A stretch of 64,000 bases of DNA from CAZMGV01 sp964565925. GTDB taxonomy: Bacteria; JAGRBM01; JAHCIT01. The translations under genes were made by a program, and so were the position numbers. The notes beneath the pieces are model-generated. The model saw only the letters and a program-made list of their open reading frames with translations. It was not told the DNA's origin and did not search any database. Position 1 is the stretch's first letter; each line of letters begins with the position of its first letter. Shown piece by piece: positions 24,644 to 33,464 of this stretch. Location: contig CAZMGV010000002.1 of assembly GCA_964565925.1 (NCBI GenBank), forward strand, positions 248,001 to 312,000, in the 5' to 3' direction.

Positions 24644-25777
24644 TTACTTGGTACCGGCGAGGATAAGGTCGGCCGCGGCCGAGTCGCACATTCCGATAGA
24701 CCCGATGAGCACGCCGAGCTGGCGCGAATCACGGAGCCACTTTTCGGCCGGGTAGTCGTCGATGAAGCCCGCGCCGCCCAGCGTCTGCACGCAGTCGTTG
24801 GATGCGCGAAGCGCCACATCCGCCGCCTGGGCCAGCGCCTGGAGGCTCTTCAGCTTCGAGTCCTTGCCCTTGTCGTGGATCGACGCCGCTTCCCAGACCA
24901 TCCAGCGCGCCGAATTGGTCTCGGTGAACATGTCGGCGATCATGAAGGCCACCGACTGGAACTGGCCGATCATCTTGCCGAACGCAGGGCGTTCCTGCGC
25001 GTACTGCGTCGAGTACTGGGTGGCCGCCTGCGCGATGCCCACCAGCCGTGCGGCCGTCAGGATGCGGATGCGGGAGAGCGCCTTCTCGATGTCCGTGCCT
25101 TCCAGCGCCGTGCCCTTTACGTTGGCGAAGGTCACCTTGAAGCATTCGACCGTGCGCAGGCCGCACTTTTCAGAGGCCGCACCGATCGTCACGCCGGGTG
25201 CACCCGCCTCGACCACGAACGCGCGGAGGTCGCTCGTGTTCTCCGCGGTGCCGGTCTTGGCGATCACGACGAACAGCTTGGCTTCCTTGGCGCCGTAGAC
25301 GAACAGCTTTTCGCCGTTGATCACGCCGTCCTTGGCGGTCACCGTCATGTTGCCGAACGTATCGTCGTCGATATTCTTTTCCGAGATCGCCAGCGCCACG
25401 CGGAACGAGGCGTTCGAGATGTTCGAGAGATAGGTCTTCTTCTGCGCGGCGGAACCCAGTTCCAGGATCACCTGCGCGCCGAGTCCCGGGCCGTCCAGGC
25501 CGAGCGCCATGCCGGCGTCGCCCCAGGCCAGTTCCTCTTCCACGATCGCACGGGTCACCGTGCCCTGCGCGAGACCGCCCAGGTCTTCGGGGAAATCGAT
25601 CAGCGGGAAGCCGTTTTCCACATATTCGTTCCGGATCTTGTCCGGAATCGCCTTGTGCATTTCGCATTCGCGGTAGACGTATTCCTTTTCGCCCTTGCCG
25701 CGGATGCGGTCCACGGCGAACTTGCGGGCCGTCTCCTGCATCTGCTTCTGTTCGTCGGTGAGCTCGTAATCGATCAC
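24644..25777 (-). CDS. Acyl-CoA dehydrogenase-like subunit lacking the catalytic Glu
   Basis: This acyl-CoA dehydrogenase homologue has FPEDLGGLAQGT, an altered FAD/substrate loop (LAISEKNIDDDTFGN instead of TEPGAGSD) and the C-terminal QTLGGAGFIDDYPAEKWLRDSR. At the site aligned with Glu386 of its partner it reads LIGSIG, with Ile in place of Glu. The GTG at 25777 (377 aa) has GGAGG 5 bp upstream and is preferred over the ATG at 25789, which overlaps that SD. It is the first gene of a two-gene operon. The pattern fits an alpha2-beta2 dehydrogenase like FadE26-FadE27 or FadE28-FadE29 of mycobacteria. Confidence 0.85.
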   Translation of the reverse strand: MIDYELTDEQKQMQETARKFAVDRIRGKGEKEYVYRECEMHKAIPDKIRNEYVENGFPLIDFPEDLGGLAQGTVTRAIVEEELAWGDAGMALGLDGPGLGAQVILELGSAAQKKTYLSNISNASFRVALAISEKNIDDDTFGNMTVTAKDGVINGEKLFVYGAKEAKLFVVIAKTGTAENTSDLRAFVVEAGAPGVTIGAASEKCGLRTVECFKVTFANVKGTALEGTDIEKALSRIRILTAARLVGIAQAATQYSTQYAQERPAFGKMIGQFQSVAFMIADMFTETNSARWMVWEAASIHDKGKDSKLKSLQALAQAADVALRASNDCVQTLGGAGFIDDYPAEKWLRDSRQLGVLIGSIGMCDSAAADLILAGTK

Positions 25778-26137
25778 AGTGACCTCCATGCGTGGTGTCC
25801 GTCCCGCCGGCGCACGGTCGTTGGGGGATCGGACCCATTCGGGTTTGATTGAAGCGGAGGAGGAAACCTCTGGTGAAGAGGAACGCCGCCCACGCCCGCC
25901 ACTTAAGGCGGGGAAGATTTACCGCGCTTGCCGGAAAGCGTCAAACCCTACGGTTTTATTGGGCTTCCGGCTCGTCGAACCTGACCGAATCACGGTTCGG
26001 TGAATCTCCCGGCCCCTGAATTCACCCGTTAAACCTGTGATTCCGGGGGGTTTCCTCGAACCACTGTTCGGCGAATGTCCTGTCCAACTTGAAAATATTT
26101 ACACTGGAAAACGGGGCCGGGCAGCGATTGGAACGGA
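25778..26137. other. Intergenic region upstream of the dehydrogenase operon, with small inverted repeats
   Basis: No gene is seen in this stretch. It holds CCGAATCACGGTTCGG (25985-26000, 6-bp arms with one wobble) and, overlapping, GGTGAAT (25999-26005) with its complement ATTCACC (26020-26026), which includes TGAATTCA. These could be regulator sites for the dehydrogenase operon. No FadR-like palindrome like that at 259-276 was found here. Confidence 0.35.
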
Positions 26138-27547
26138 TCAGGTCACGATTTCGCCGACCAGATCGTAAACGTCGGCGTCGGTGATTTTGACCGGCACGAT
26201 CTTCCCGATGAACTTCTCGCGCGGGATCTCCTGGATGATGTCGCCGTACTCCTTGCTCTGGATCCCGGCGATATGCACGCAGCCGTCGATGTCGGGCGCC
26301 ATGCCGCCCGTGCGGCCCACAAGCAGGTGCTCCGATTCCGGGTGCGGTCCCTCGACCAGCACGTCCATCGTCTGGCCGACCAGCGCGCGCGAGCGGTCGC
26401 GGGCGATCCGCTGCTGAACGCGCATGAGCCGCGTGAGCCGCTTCTTCTTCACGTTCTCGGGAAGCTGGTTCTCCATCTGTCCGGCGGGTGTGTTCTCTTC
26501 CTGCGAGTAGGTGAACGCGCCCATGCGGTCGAACTGGTACTCTTCCACGAAGTCTATGAGCTTTTCGAACTGGTCGTCGGTCTCGCCCGGGAAACCGACG
26601 ATGAAGGTCGTCCGCAGCACCAGACCCGGGATGTCCCTGCGCAGACGGGTGAGCAGGTCGCGCACGACCTTCTCGCGCGTGTTGCGCCGCATGTGCTTGA
26701 GCATCTCGTCGTCGGCGTGCTGGATCGGCATGTCGAGGTAGTTGACGATCTTCTTTTCGGAGCCGAGCAGGTCGACCAGTTCAGGGGTGAACTTGTCCGG
26801 GTAGTTGTACATCATCCGGATCCACTGGATGCCGTCCACCTGCACCAGCTCGCGCAGCAGTTCGGCCAGCTTCGGCCGGCCCGGCAGGTCTTCGCCGTAG
26901 GAGGTCAGGTCCTGCGCGATCAGGTTGATCTCGCGGCAGCCCCCGGCGGCAAGGCGCTGGGCCTCGGTCACCACGTCCTTGATGGAGCGCGAGCGCTGCG
27001 CGCCGCGAAGCTGCGGGATGATGCAGAACGAGCAGGTGCGGTTACACCCTTCGGCGATCTTGAGATAAGCCGAGTAGAGCGGACCCGAACGTTCCCGCTC
27101 CGCAAAAGCCTCGAAGGTCGCCTCAGGGTCGCCGATGGGCGCCATCACGAGCTGGCCGCCGTAGAGGTCGTCCAGCACGTCGGCGATCTTGGCGAACTCG
27201 CCGGTGCCGAGAAACCGGTCCACTTCGGGAAGCGCCGAATGGATGTCGTCGTTGCGGAAATTCTGCGGCAGGCAGCCGGTGACGACGAGCTTTTCGCAGG
27301 ACCCGGCCTGCTTCATTTTCGAGAGGCCGAGGATCGTGTCGATCGACTCCTGCTTGGCGGACGAAATAAAACTGCAGGTGTTCACGACGATGACGTGGGC
27401 TTCGGCTTCGGAGCGGGCGACTTCGAACCCCCGGCGCCTGAGCACGCCGAGCATGACCTCCGAGTCCACGAGGTTCTTCGGACACCCGAGACTCTGAAGG
27501 AAGATTTTTTTGGGCCCCAGGCCCTGATTTGCCGATTGAACCGCCAC
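26138..27547 (-). CDS. rimO: Ribosomal protein S12 methylthiotransferase
   Basis: This 469-aa radical SAM enzyme adds a methylthio group to the conserved Asp of ribosomal protein S12. The N-terminal UPF0004 domain has the RimO-specific LGCPKNLVDSEVML, NTCSFI and TGCLPQ (three cysteines of the auxiliary cluster), then the SAM cluster motif EGCNRTCSFC and, at the end, a TRAM domain. LGCPKNxVDSE distinguishes it from MiaB. Its target S12 is encoded at 55354-55725 and keeps the KDLPGVRYH substrate loop. The GTG at 27547 has no SD; upstream lies GC-rich DNA with a GGGCCGGGAG / CTCCGGCCC hairpin at 27559-27583. Confidence 0.93.
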   Translation of the reverse strand: MAVQSANQGLGPKKIFLQSLGCPKNLVDSEVMLGVLRRRGFEVARSEAEAHVIVVNTCSFISSAKQESIDTILGLSKMKQAGSCEKLVVTGCLPQNFRNDDIHSALPEVDRFLGTGEFAKIADVLDDLYGGQLVMAPIGDPEATFEAFAERERSGPLYSAYLKIAEGCNRTCSFCIIPQLRGAQRSRSIKDVVTEAQRLAAGGCREINLIAQDLTSYGEDLPGRPKLAELLRELVQVDGIQWIRMMYNYPDKFTPELVDLLGSEKKIVNYLDMPIQHADDEMLKHMRRNTREKVVRDLLTRLRRDIPGLVLRTTFIVGFPGETDDQFEKLIDFVEEYQFDRMGAFTYSQEENTPAGQMENQLPENVKKKRLTRLMRVQQRIARDRSRALVGQTMDVLVEGPHPESEHLLVGRTGGMAPDIDGCVHIAGIQSKEYGDIIQEIPREKFIGKIVPVKITDADVYDLVGEIVT

Positions 27548-27659
27548 ACCACCACCACGGGCCGGGAGTTAAGGCTCCGGCCCTCAGGGACGGGGGGATT
27601 ATGGGTACGTTTCGGCCGAAGGCAACCGTGAATACATAACGTAGGGGCGAGCTGTCTGG

Positions 27660-27771
27660 GCGAGGGGGCGGGGGTGTCCTTCCAGAGCACCACCAGATGT
27701 ACCCCGCCAAAGCGGCCGTTTGCACGGTGCTCACTATGTGGTGCTCTGGAAGGACACCCCCGCCCCCTCGC
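27660..27771. repeat. Large perfect inverted repeat (34-bp arms, 44-nt spacer)
   Basis: The arms 27660-27693 and 27738-27771 are exact reverse complements: the right arm reads GTGGTGCTCTGGAAGGACAC, then CCCCGCCCCCTCGC. No T run follows on either side and no target duplication is obvious. It lies between rimO and the 27783-28184 gene, 11 bp past that gene's stop. It could be a long terminator or RNA processing hairpin, or a non-autonomous mobile element (MITE/REP-like). Confidence 0.95.
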
Positions 27772-27782
27772 TAACCATTCGT

Positions 27783-28184
27783 TCAATGGATCGTTTTCGG
27801 GTTCGGTTCCCCGGTTTTACCTTCGGACTTGCGGGTGATGTCCACGCCGTCGTCCGTGAATCCGGTCCCCGGTTCGTAGCTTTCGAGCTGGAACGGTTCC
27901 GGATCGGGTTCCGTCATCACCGTCCGAGCGAACTCCTCCCGCACGATCAGTTCGTGGACGAGTCGCATGAGCGTCTGACCGGGCGGTTCGGCGCCGGTAA
28001 TACCGAGATCGGCGCGGCACCGGTGGCAGACCATCAGCAGGCCGTGATGTTTGGGTGCACCCGTTCCCGCAGCGGCCGCTTCCGGCCACAGGGAGAGTTT
28101 CAGCTCGGCGTGCGGTTCGCCGGGAAGCACCGCCCCTGTGCAGAAGGTGCAGTTTCCGGCTTTTTCGCTGAAGTTGAGATTCAT
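27783..28184 (-). CDS. Hypothetical zinc-ribbon-like protein
   Basis: I do not recognise a named family for this 133-aa protein. Two cysteine pairs, NCTFCTG (residues about 11-17) and VCHRCRADLG (about 52-60), are spaced like a treble-clef or ribbon metal site. The C-terminal half is acidic and Pro-rich and probably disordered. SD GGAGG lies 7 bp before the ATG at 28184. It lies between the nitroreductase terminator and the large inverted repeat, so it may be monocistronic. Confidence 0.65.
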   Translation of the reverse strand: MNLNFSEKAGNCTFCTGAVLPGEPHAELKLSLWPEAAAAGTGAPKHHGLLMVCHRCRADLGITGAEPPGQTLMRLVHELIVREEFARTVMTEPDPEPFQLESYEPGTGFTDDGVDITRKSEGKTGEPNPKTIH

Positions 28185-28214
28185 CGGGTTTCCTCCGTGC
28201 GGGTACGTCGATGG

Positions 28215-28258
28215 TTAAAAAGTAGAACAGGTGTGTGACAAGGAGTGTCACACACCTG
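28215..28258 (-). terminator. Terminator after the nitroreductase gene
   Basis: A perfect 12-bp stem CAGGTGTGTGAC / GTCACACACCTG with 7-nt loop (28228-28258) is followed on the minus strand by TTCTACTTTTTAA. It lies 46 bp past the nitroreductase stop. Confidence 0.75.
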
Positions 28259-28304
28259 AACTCCGCACAGGGCGCGGCCGATAAGGCCGCCGCCGGTACC
28301 GTTT

Positions 28305-29063
28305 TCAGAGCTCCCTGACGAGCTTCGACCGTTCCCGCCGCCACTGGCGGCCCCAGAGGCCCCGGTCCGAGCGGTAGCCGAAACCGAGTACCATCGGGAT
28401 GTCCCACTTGCTGCCGGAGACGCCGACGATCTTCGCGACACGGACCGCGTCCATGCCTTCCATGGGGCACGAATCAAAACCCTTGGCGGCGGCAGCCAGC
28501 ATGATGTTCTCGCAGCACAGCGCCGCGCTTTTGACCGCCCACACGCGCATGTCTTCGTCCGACATCGGCGCACGCGGCATCGGGCGGAACAGCCCCGTCG
28601 CCGTCACCGTCGCCTTGCGCATGGCGCCATAAACGCCCAGCGGTCCCTGGTTGTACATCGTCTGGGCGAGGCGTTCGTAATAAAGCATTACGGGCTTGGG
28701 GATACCGGTCTCGCCGCGGAGCCACTGGACGTACTCCTTGCGGCACTCGTTCCACTGGTCCCAGCGGGCCACGCAGACGACCAGTTCCTGCGCGGTCTTG
28801 GCGGCGTTCTGGGAGAGGCAGGCCTCGACGAGCTGCTTCTTTTTCTGCGGCGAGCGGACCCAGTACAGCTCGAACGGCTGGAGGTTCGAGCTGTTGGGGG
28901 CGAGCAGGCCCATGTCGAGAATGTCGTTCATGTCCTTTTCGGCAATCGGCCGGTCTGTATATTTGCGGACGCTGCGGCGGCGCCGGGCGACTTCCTCGAA
29001 CTCGGCCCAGTGACCGGCGAAATCCAGCGAATCTGTGGCTGTGCTCTGGGGTGATGCGGGCAT
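28305..29063 (-). CDS. Nitroreductase family protein
   Basis: This 252-aa FMN-dependent protein has the opening signature RRRSVRKYTDRPI and APNSSNLQPFELYWV (FMN-binding), and the C-terminal GFDSCPMEGMDAVRVAKIVG. It probably reduces nitro-, quinone- or enone-type substrates with NAD(P)H; the true substrate is unknown. It begins 63 bp downstream of a perfect TTGACT-type palindrome, so it is likely repressed by a TetR-type regulator. AGPS-like, ABC and MBL genes lie upstream on the same strand. Confidence 0.86.
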   Translation of the reverse strand: MPASPQSTATDSLDFAGHWAEFEEVARRRRSVRKYTDRPIAEKDMNDILDMGLLAPNSSNLQPFELYWVRSPQKKKQLVEACLSQNAAKTAQELVVCVARWDQWNECRKEYVQWLRGETGIPKPVMLYYERLAQTMYNQGPLGVYGAMRKATVTATGLFRPMPRAPMSDEDMRVWAVKSAALCCENIMLAAAAKGFDSCPMEGMDAVRVAKIVGVSGSKWDIPMVLGFGYRSDRGLWGRQWRRERSKLVREL

Positions 29064-29125
29064 CTTCCGTTCCTCTCCATGCTGAGGCCCCTTCAGTGGG
29101 GCGACGGGATGCTAGCCGGACAAAG

Positions 29126-29143
29126 ATTGACTGGCGAGTCAAT
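29126..29143. promoter_or_regulatory. Palindromic operator upstream of the nitroreductase gene
   Basis: ATTGACTGGCGAGTCAAT has 7-bp perfect arms and a 4-nt centre, the form of many TetR-type operators (TTGACTnnnnAGTCAA). It lies between the AGPS-like stop (29182) and the nitroreductase start (29063). The regulator is not identified; the TetR gene in this window is 10 kb away. Confidence 0.6.
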
Positions 29144-29181
29144 ATTTTCAGCCGGGCATTTTCTGTCTGACAGACCGGTTT

Positions 29182-30777
29182 TCAGCCGAACAGGACGCCG
29201 GGGTTGAGTATCCCTTTGGGGTCGACGGCCCCTTTGGCGGCCTTGAGCATCTGGTCGAACAGCGGGACCCGCTCCCGGTCGAACCACGGGCGGTGATCGC
29301 GGCCCACCGCATGGTGGTGGGTGATGGTGCCGCCGTATTTGAGGATGGCTTCGCCGGCCGCCTCCTTGATCTCCGTCCACTGGCTGATCTGGGAGCCCGC
29401 TTTTCCGGGCGCAATGACGGTGTAGTACGGGGCGACGCCGTCCGGGTACACATGGGTGAAGCGGCAGGAGACGAGACCGGTTCCGGCCACCTTCTTCACC
29501 GCCGCCTCGACGGCGCCTTTCACCCCGGCATGGAACTCCGAAAATCTGTCCCAGGTGACGGCGGTCTCGAACGTCTCCGTGATCATGCCCAACGTCACCA
29601 GGCCGTCGCGCAGGTACGGACCGTCGAGGAACGTCCGGCGCCAGGCGCCGGCGGCGCCCTCGCGGTCTCCCCCGGTTTTGACCTTGTCGGCGTCCGGCGG
29701 AATCTTGCCGTCATACGACCGGCAGATCTCGAGCCCGGCTTTCATGAGTGGTTCCGGCGAGAAGTGCGCTTCCTCGAAGGCCAGCAGCAGAATGCTTTCC
29801 GGGCCCATGCCCGCTCCCGACACCATCGCCTCGTTCGGATCGAGCAGGCGGCAGTTGACCGGTTCGAGCCCCGACTGGGCGAGCGTGCGGATGCAGTCGA
29901 CCGCTTTCTCGTACGTCGCGAACTTGACCGAGCAGTTGGTCCGGAATTTGGGCGGATCGATCACCCGCATCCACGCTTCGGTGATCACGCCAAGCGTGCC
30001 TTCTGAGCCCGCAATGAACCGTTCCGGCGACGGCCCTGCGCCGGAGGCCGGCAGTCTGCGGGTTTCGAGTACTCCGGCGGGCGTCACCATCCGGACGGAC
30101 TCGACGAAATCCTCGATGTGCGTATGTACCGTGGCGTAGTGGCCGCCTGAGCGCGTGGCGATCCAGCCGCCAAGGGTCGAGAACTCGAACGACTGCGGGA
30201 AATGGCGCAGCGTCAGGCCGTAGGATTTGAGGCCCGCCTCCAGCGCCGGTCCGTAGATCCCCGCCTGGAAGCGGGCCGCGCGCGACGTCCTGTCCACTTC
30301 CATGAGCGAACCCAGATGCCGCAGATCGAGGCTCACGACACCCGGCCATTTGTCCCGGGGCGGCGGCTCGACACCGCCTGTCACGCTCGATCCTCCGCCG
30401 AACGGAATGACGGCGTAGCCCTTTGAGGCGCACCAGTTCAGCACCCGGACGATGTCTTCTTCGTTTTTCGGCAGGGCGACGGCGTCGGGCGGGTTCGAAA
30501 AATCCCCGCTCGCGGCCCTGACGACATCGCGGAACGACCGCCCGTAGCTGTGCAGTGTCCGCTCGAATGGTGACTGGTCGAAGATGGCGGACAGTTCCGA
30601 GGGCGGACTGATCCGGCTTGCCGGCAGGTTCACCGCGGTTAATGGCAGCGGTTCAAGCGGCGAAACGTCGAATTTTCCGAGCCGCATGCCGAGCATCGCC
30701 TTCAGGTTCTGCTTCTGCGCTGCGCCCAGCGACTTGTCGGTATATCCCCATCCCCAGAAACTGCGGTTCGAGAACAT
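29182..30777 (-). CDS. FAD-binding oxidase, alkyldihydroxyacetonephosphate synthase-like
   Basis: This 531-aa vanillyl-alcohol-oxidase-type flavoprotein has the N-terminal SFWGWGYTDKS of bacterial AGPS-like proteins, the FAD PP-loop PFGGGSSVTGGVEPP, GSEGTLGVITEAW, a RFTHVYPDG strand, and the HHHAVGRDHRPWF motif matching the AGPS active-site His cluster. AGPS swaps the acyl chain of acyl-DHAP for an alkyl chain, the first ether-lipid step. The partner DHAP acyltransferase is not adjacent, so the role is probable rather than certain. It follows an ABC transporter gene by 46 bp. Confidence 0.82.
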   Translation of the reverse strand: MFSNRSFWGWGYTDKSLGAAQKQNLKAMLGMRLGKFDVSPLEPLPLTAVNLPASRISPPSELSAIFDQSPFERTLHSYGRSFRDVVRAASGDFSNPPDAVALPKNEEDIVRVLNWCASKGYAVIPFGGGSSVTGGVEPPPRDKWPGVVSLDLRHLGSLMEVDRTSRAARFQAGIYGPALEAGLKSYGLTLRHFPQSFEFSTLGGWIATRSGGHYATVHTHIEDFVESVRMVTPAGVLETRRLPASGAGPSPERFIAGSEGTLGVITEAWMRVIDPPKFRTNCSVKFATYEKAVDCIRTLAQSGLEPVNCRLLDPNEAMVSGAGMGPESILLLAFEEAHFSPEPLMKAGLEICRSYDGKIPPDADKVKTGGDREGAAGAWRRTFLDGPYLRDGLVTLGMITETFETAVTWDRFSEFHAGVKGAVEAAVKKVAGTGLVSCRFTHVYPDGVAPYYTVIAPGKAGSQISQWTEIKEAAGEAILKYGGTITHHHAVGRDHRPWFDRERVPLFDQMLKAAKGAVDPKGILNPGVLFG

Positions 30778-30823
30778 CGGTGATCCTCCGCCGGTCTTTG
30801 TCTGCTGAACGGCGGGGAGTATG

Positions 30824-32494
30824 TCAGGCGGGACGCAGGGGAGTCACGTTGGTGGCGGCGGGATCGTTGCGGGTAAATCGCCAGGAACCGTCCCCGTTCA
30901 GCTCAAGCACGAAGTCGGCCTTGCGGAGAATGCGGGCGTTGTGCGTGACCGTCACGACGGTTTTGCGGCCGCGCAGCGATTCGAGCAGGCTGATCACCCG
31001 CTGCTCGTTGGCAGCATCCAGAAACACGCCCGGTTCGTCCAGCACGGCGACGGGAGCTTTCGAGACGAGCAGCCGGGCGAGGGCCAGCCGTTCCCGCTCG
31101 CCGCCCGACAGGCTTTTGGGGTCCAGCAGACGGTCGAGACCGGTTTCATTGACGCGGTCATCGAGCCCGACCTGGTGAATGGCGTCCCGGATCAGCGCCT
31201 CGGATGCATCCGGGTTGGCGATCAGGAAATTCTCCCGCACCGTGAGTCCCAGCACCAGCGGCTCCTGGGTCAGCAGAGAGAACAGCAGGCGGCGCTGCGC
31301 CGCAGGGATATGGTTCAGGTTGATCCGGTTCAGCCGGACGGAACCGTCCGGGATCGTCAGGAATCCGAGCAGCGCGCGGATGAGCGTCGTCTTGCCGCTG
31401 CCGGACGGCCCGGTGACCGCGAGCCAGCCGCCGGCCGGTACCGTCGCAGCCAGATCCTTCAGAAGCAGCCGCCCGTCCGGGTAGCGGTAGGTGAGTCCGT
31501 TCAGGGCGAGTTCGATTCTGCCCGGGAAAACGGCGGTCTCGGCGGAAGTTTTCTCGGGGACCGGCAGCCGGTCCAGGCAGGAGAGTCCGCTCTGCACATT
31601 GATTCCCGCGCCGATCAGAGAGGTTACTGCGCCGATCAGGAAGTAGGCGGCCGGCAGAAGTCCGGCCTGTATCGCCGCCGTTTCGGGGTGACTGCCCACG
31701 GCCCAGACCGCCGCCAGAAACACCGCAATCTTCAGCCCTTCCGAGACGCCGGTGGCCAGAACGCCGTGACTGGCGAACTTGGCGGAGCGCAGTTCCAGAT
31801 CGCGCGAGCGGCCCGCCAGCAGTTCGATATACCGCCCGCCGCCCTCGACCGCGCGCAGAAGTTCCGCACCCCGGCCGGTTTCAGCCAGCACCGATGACAG
31901 AATCGCCTCGCTCTCGCTCCGCTCCCTGGCGGCATCTGCGAGCCTGCGGCCCAGCAGAAACGAAAACACGGCCGACACCGGCACGAAAGCCAGCGCGAGC
32001 CAGGCGAGTTCCGCTCCGCCCCGGCTGATGAGGAATGCCGCCAGCACGGCCGCCGTCACCGGCATGGAGATCAGGGCACGCGGAAGCTGCGCGGCGGCGG
32101 ACACCGCCCGTTCGGAGTCGCGGGTGAGCCGCTGGACCATCTCGCCTTCCGGAAGGCGGCCCTCCGGCGAATCGAGCTTGGCATCCAGCAGGGCGTCCAG
32201 CGCGCGGGTCTGCACACGCCGCAGCAGCGCGTGTTCCAGCCGGTTCTGGGACATGGCCTGCCAGTACCGGACGAAAACGAGCAGCGAGACGAGAAGGATG
32301 GTCGCCAGCGCGCCGGAGAGCGCCGGTTCCAGATGCGCGGACATGAGATCGGCCACCTGGCCGCTCAGGCCGACCATGACGAGCGAGGCCCACAGGTCGG
32401 CGGCAAGTCCCGACGCCACGAGCCGCCATTCACGGCGGAGCAGCCGCCAGGCGCGCGGCAGGTGCCGGAGGTGTGCGGGTTGTCCGCTGGTCAT
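30824..32494 (-). CDS. ABC exporter, fused membrane and ATP-binding domains
   Basis: This 556-aa half-transporter has about six membrane segments in residues 20-310 (for example ALATILLVSLLVFVRYW, LAWLALAFVPVSAVFSFLL) and an ATPase domain with Walker A GPSGSGKTT, signature LSGGERERL and Walker B VAVLDEP. The arrangement is that of homodimeric exporters such as MsbA or CydCD. Cargo is unknown; its AGPS-like neighbour hints at a lipid. The gene upstream on the same strand, an MBL hydrolase, ends 24 bp before it. Confidence 0.88.
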   Translation of the reverse strand: MTSGQPAHLRHLPRAWRLLRREWRLVASGLAADLWASLVMVGLSGQVADLMSAHLEPALSGALATILLVSLLVFVRYWQAMSQNRLEHALLRRVQTRALDALLDAKLDSPEGRLPEGEMVQRLTRDSERAVSAAAQLPRALISMPVTAAVLAAFLISRGGAELAWLALAFVPVSAVFSFLLGRRLADAARERSESEAILSSVLAETGRGAELLRAVEGGGRYIELLAGRSRDLELRSAKFASHGVLATGVSEGLKIAVFLAAVWAVGSHPETAAIQAGLLPAAYFLIGAVTSLIGAGINVQSGLSCLDRLPVPEKTSAETAVFPGRIELALNGLTYRYPDGRLLLKDLAATVPAGGWLAVTGPSGSGKTTLIRALLGFLTIPDGSVRLNRINLNHIPAAQRRLLFSLLTQEPLVLGLTVRENFLIANPDASEALIRDAIHQVGLDDRVNETGLDRLLDPKSLSGGERERLALARLLVSKAPVAVLDEPGVFLDAANEQRVISLLESLRGRKTVVTVTHNARILRKADFVLELNGDGSWRFTRNDPAATNVTPLRPA

Positions 32495-32518
32495 TGGTTG
32501 CCGCCGGTAATCAGGTGA

Positions 32519-33349
32519 TTACCGGGCCAGTTCCCAGCGGCCGTTGAATTCGGCGGCGCGTTTCTCGCCGGTCAGTTTTTCGAGGTGGCCTTTGACGACC
32601 TGCGCGGCAAGCGGACGCACTTTCGGATCGATGGTGTCGGCATAAACCCGGTCCACGAGGTCGGATACAGAAGCGGCGCCGGTTTCGAGCGCCTTCAGGA
32701 TCTGCCGCTCGCGCATGAGCCGGTGCTCGTAATATTCGTCGATCTTTTCGTGCGGCTTCGTAACGAGCGGGCCGTGTCCGCCCCGGATCTCCTTGAGCGG
32801 CAGCTCGTTTATTTTTCGCAGCGAATCCATGTACTGCGCGATCGAACCGTGCGGCGGGCCGACCCAGGAGGTGCCTTCGCCGATGACATGGTCACCGGTG
32901 AACAGCACGCCGCTGTGTTCGAGGGCGTCTTCGAGGAAGAAACAGGTATGTCCCATCGTATGGCCGGGGGTGCCGACCGCACGGACCGAGAACCCGGCAC
33001 CCGTTTCGATCGCAAGCCCGTCGGACAGGTCGCGGTCGATCTCGTCCTTTTTAACGTAGCCGCCGACATTCACTTCATAAGGGTGCGCCCACAGGGCTGC
33101 ACCCGTTTCGCGACGGATCCGGGCGGCCGATTCGGCGTGGTCCGGATGAAAATGGGTGACGAGGATATCGGTGAGCGTGAGCCCCTTGAGCTGTTCGGAC
33201 ACGAGCGAGCGTGACTGCTCGTGGTCGTAGCAGCCGTCCACCAGAACCGCTTTCTTGCCGTTCACCAGCAGATAGATGTTGTTCTTCTGCTCGGGCTTGA
33301 ACGACTTGGCGTTTCCCTCGATGACCAGTGTGCGAATCTCAATACCCAT
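32519..33349 (-). CDS. MBL-fold metallo-hydrolase
   Basis: This 276-aa metallo-beta-lactamase-fold protein has the metal motif THFHPDHAES (HxHxDH), the TPGHTMGHTCFF strand, and FTGDHVIGEG. The C-terminal helix-rich part (residues about 190-276) resembles the LACTB2 subgroup, which includes endoribonucleases and thioesterases. The reaction is not known. ATG at 33349 is chosen; a GTG one codon upstream is possible. It starts the run MBL-ABC-AGPS-nitroreductase. Confidence 0.85.
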   Translation of the reverse strand: MGIEIRTLVIEGNAKSFKPEQKNNIYLLVNGKKAVLVDGCYDHEQSRSLVSEQLKGLTLTDILVTHFHPDHAESAARIRRETGAALWAHPYEVNVGGYVKKDEIDRDLSDGLAIETGAGFSVRAVGTPGHTMGHTCFFLEDALEHSGVLFTGDHVIGEGTSWVGPPHGSIAQYMDSLRKINELPLKEIRGGHGPLVTKPHEKIDEYYEHRLMRERQILKALETGAASVSDLVDRVYADTIDPKVRPLAAQVVKGHLEKLTGEKRAAEFNGRWELAR

Positions 33350-33464
33350 CACGGATAAAGTAGACGTTTTTCCCCGGAAAAACCCCCGGCCGGAGCGGCT
33401 GTCCCGCCTGTGCCGCCTTTATTCAGGCCTTGCCCGGCGCGGCGGCAGGGGCCAATCTTGGGGC

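Noticed and set aside
27660..27771. The large inverted repeat as a Rho-independent terminator
   Set aside because: No T run follows either arm and the 44-nt spacer is too long for a standard terminator. It is kept as a repeat of unknown role.
27720..28238. Plus-strand frame of 172 codons opposite the zinc-ribbon gene
   Set aside because: It starts inside the inverted repeat and mirrors the minus-strand gene, which has a good SD and cysteine motifs.
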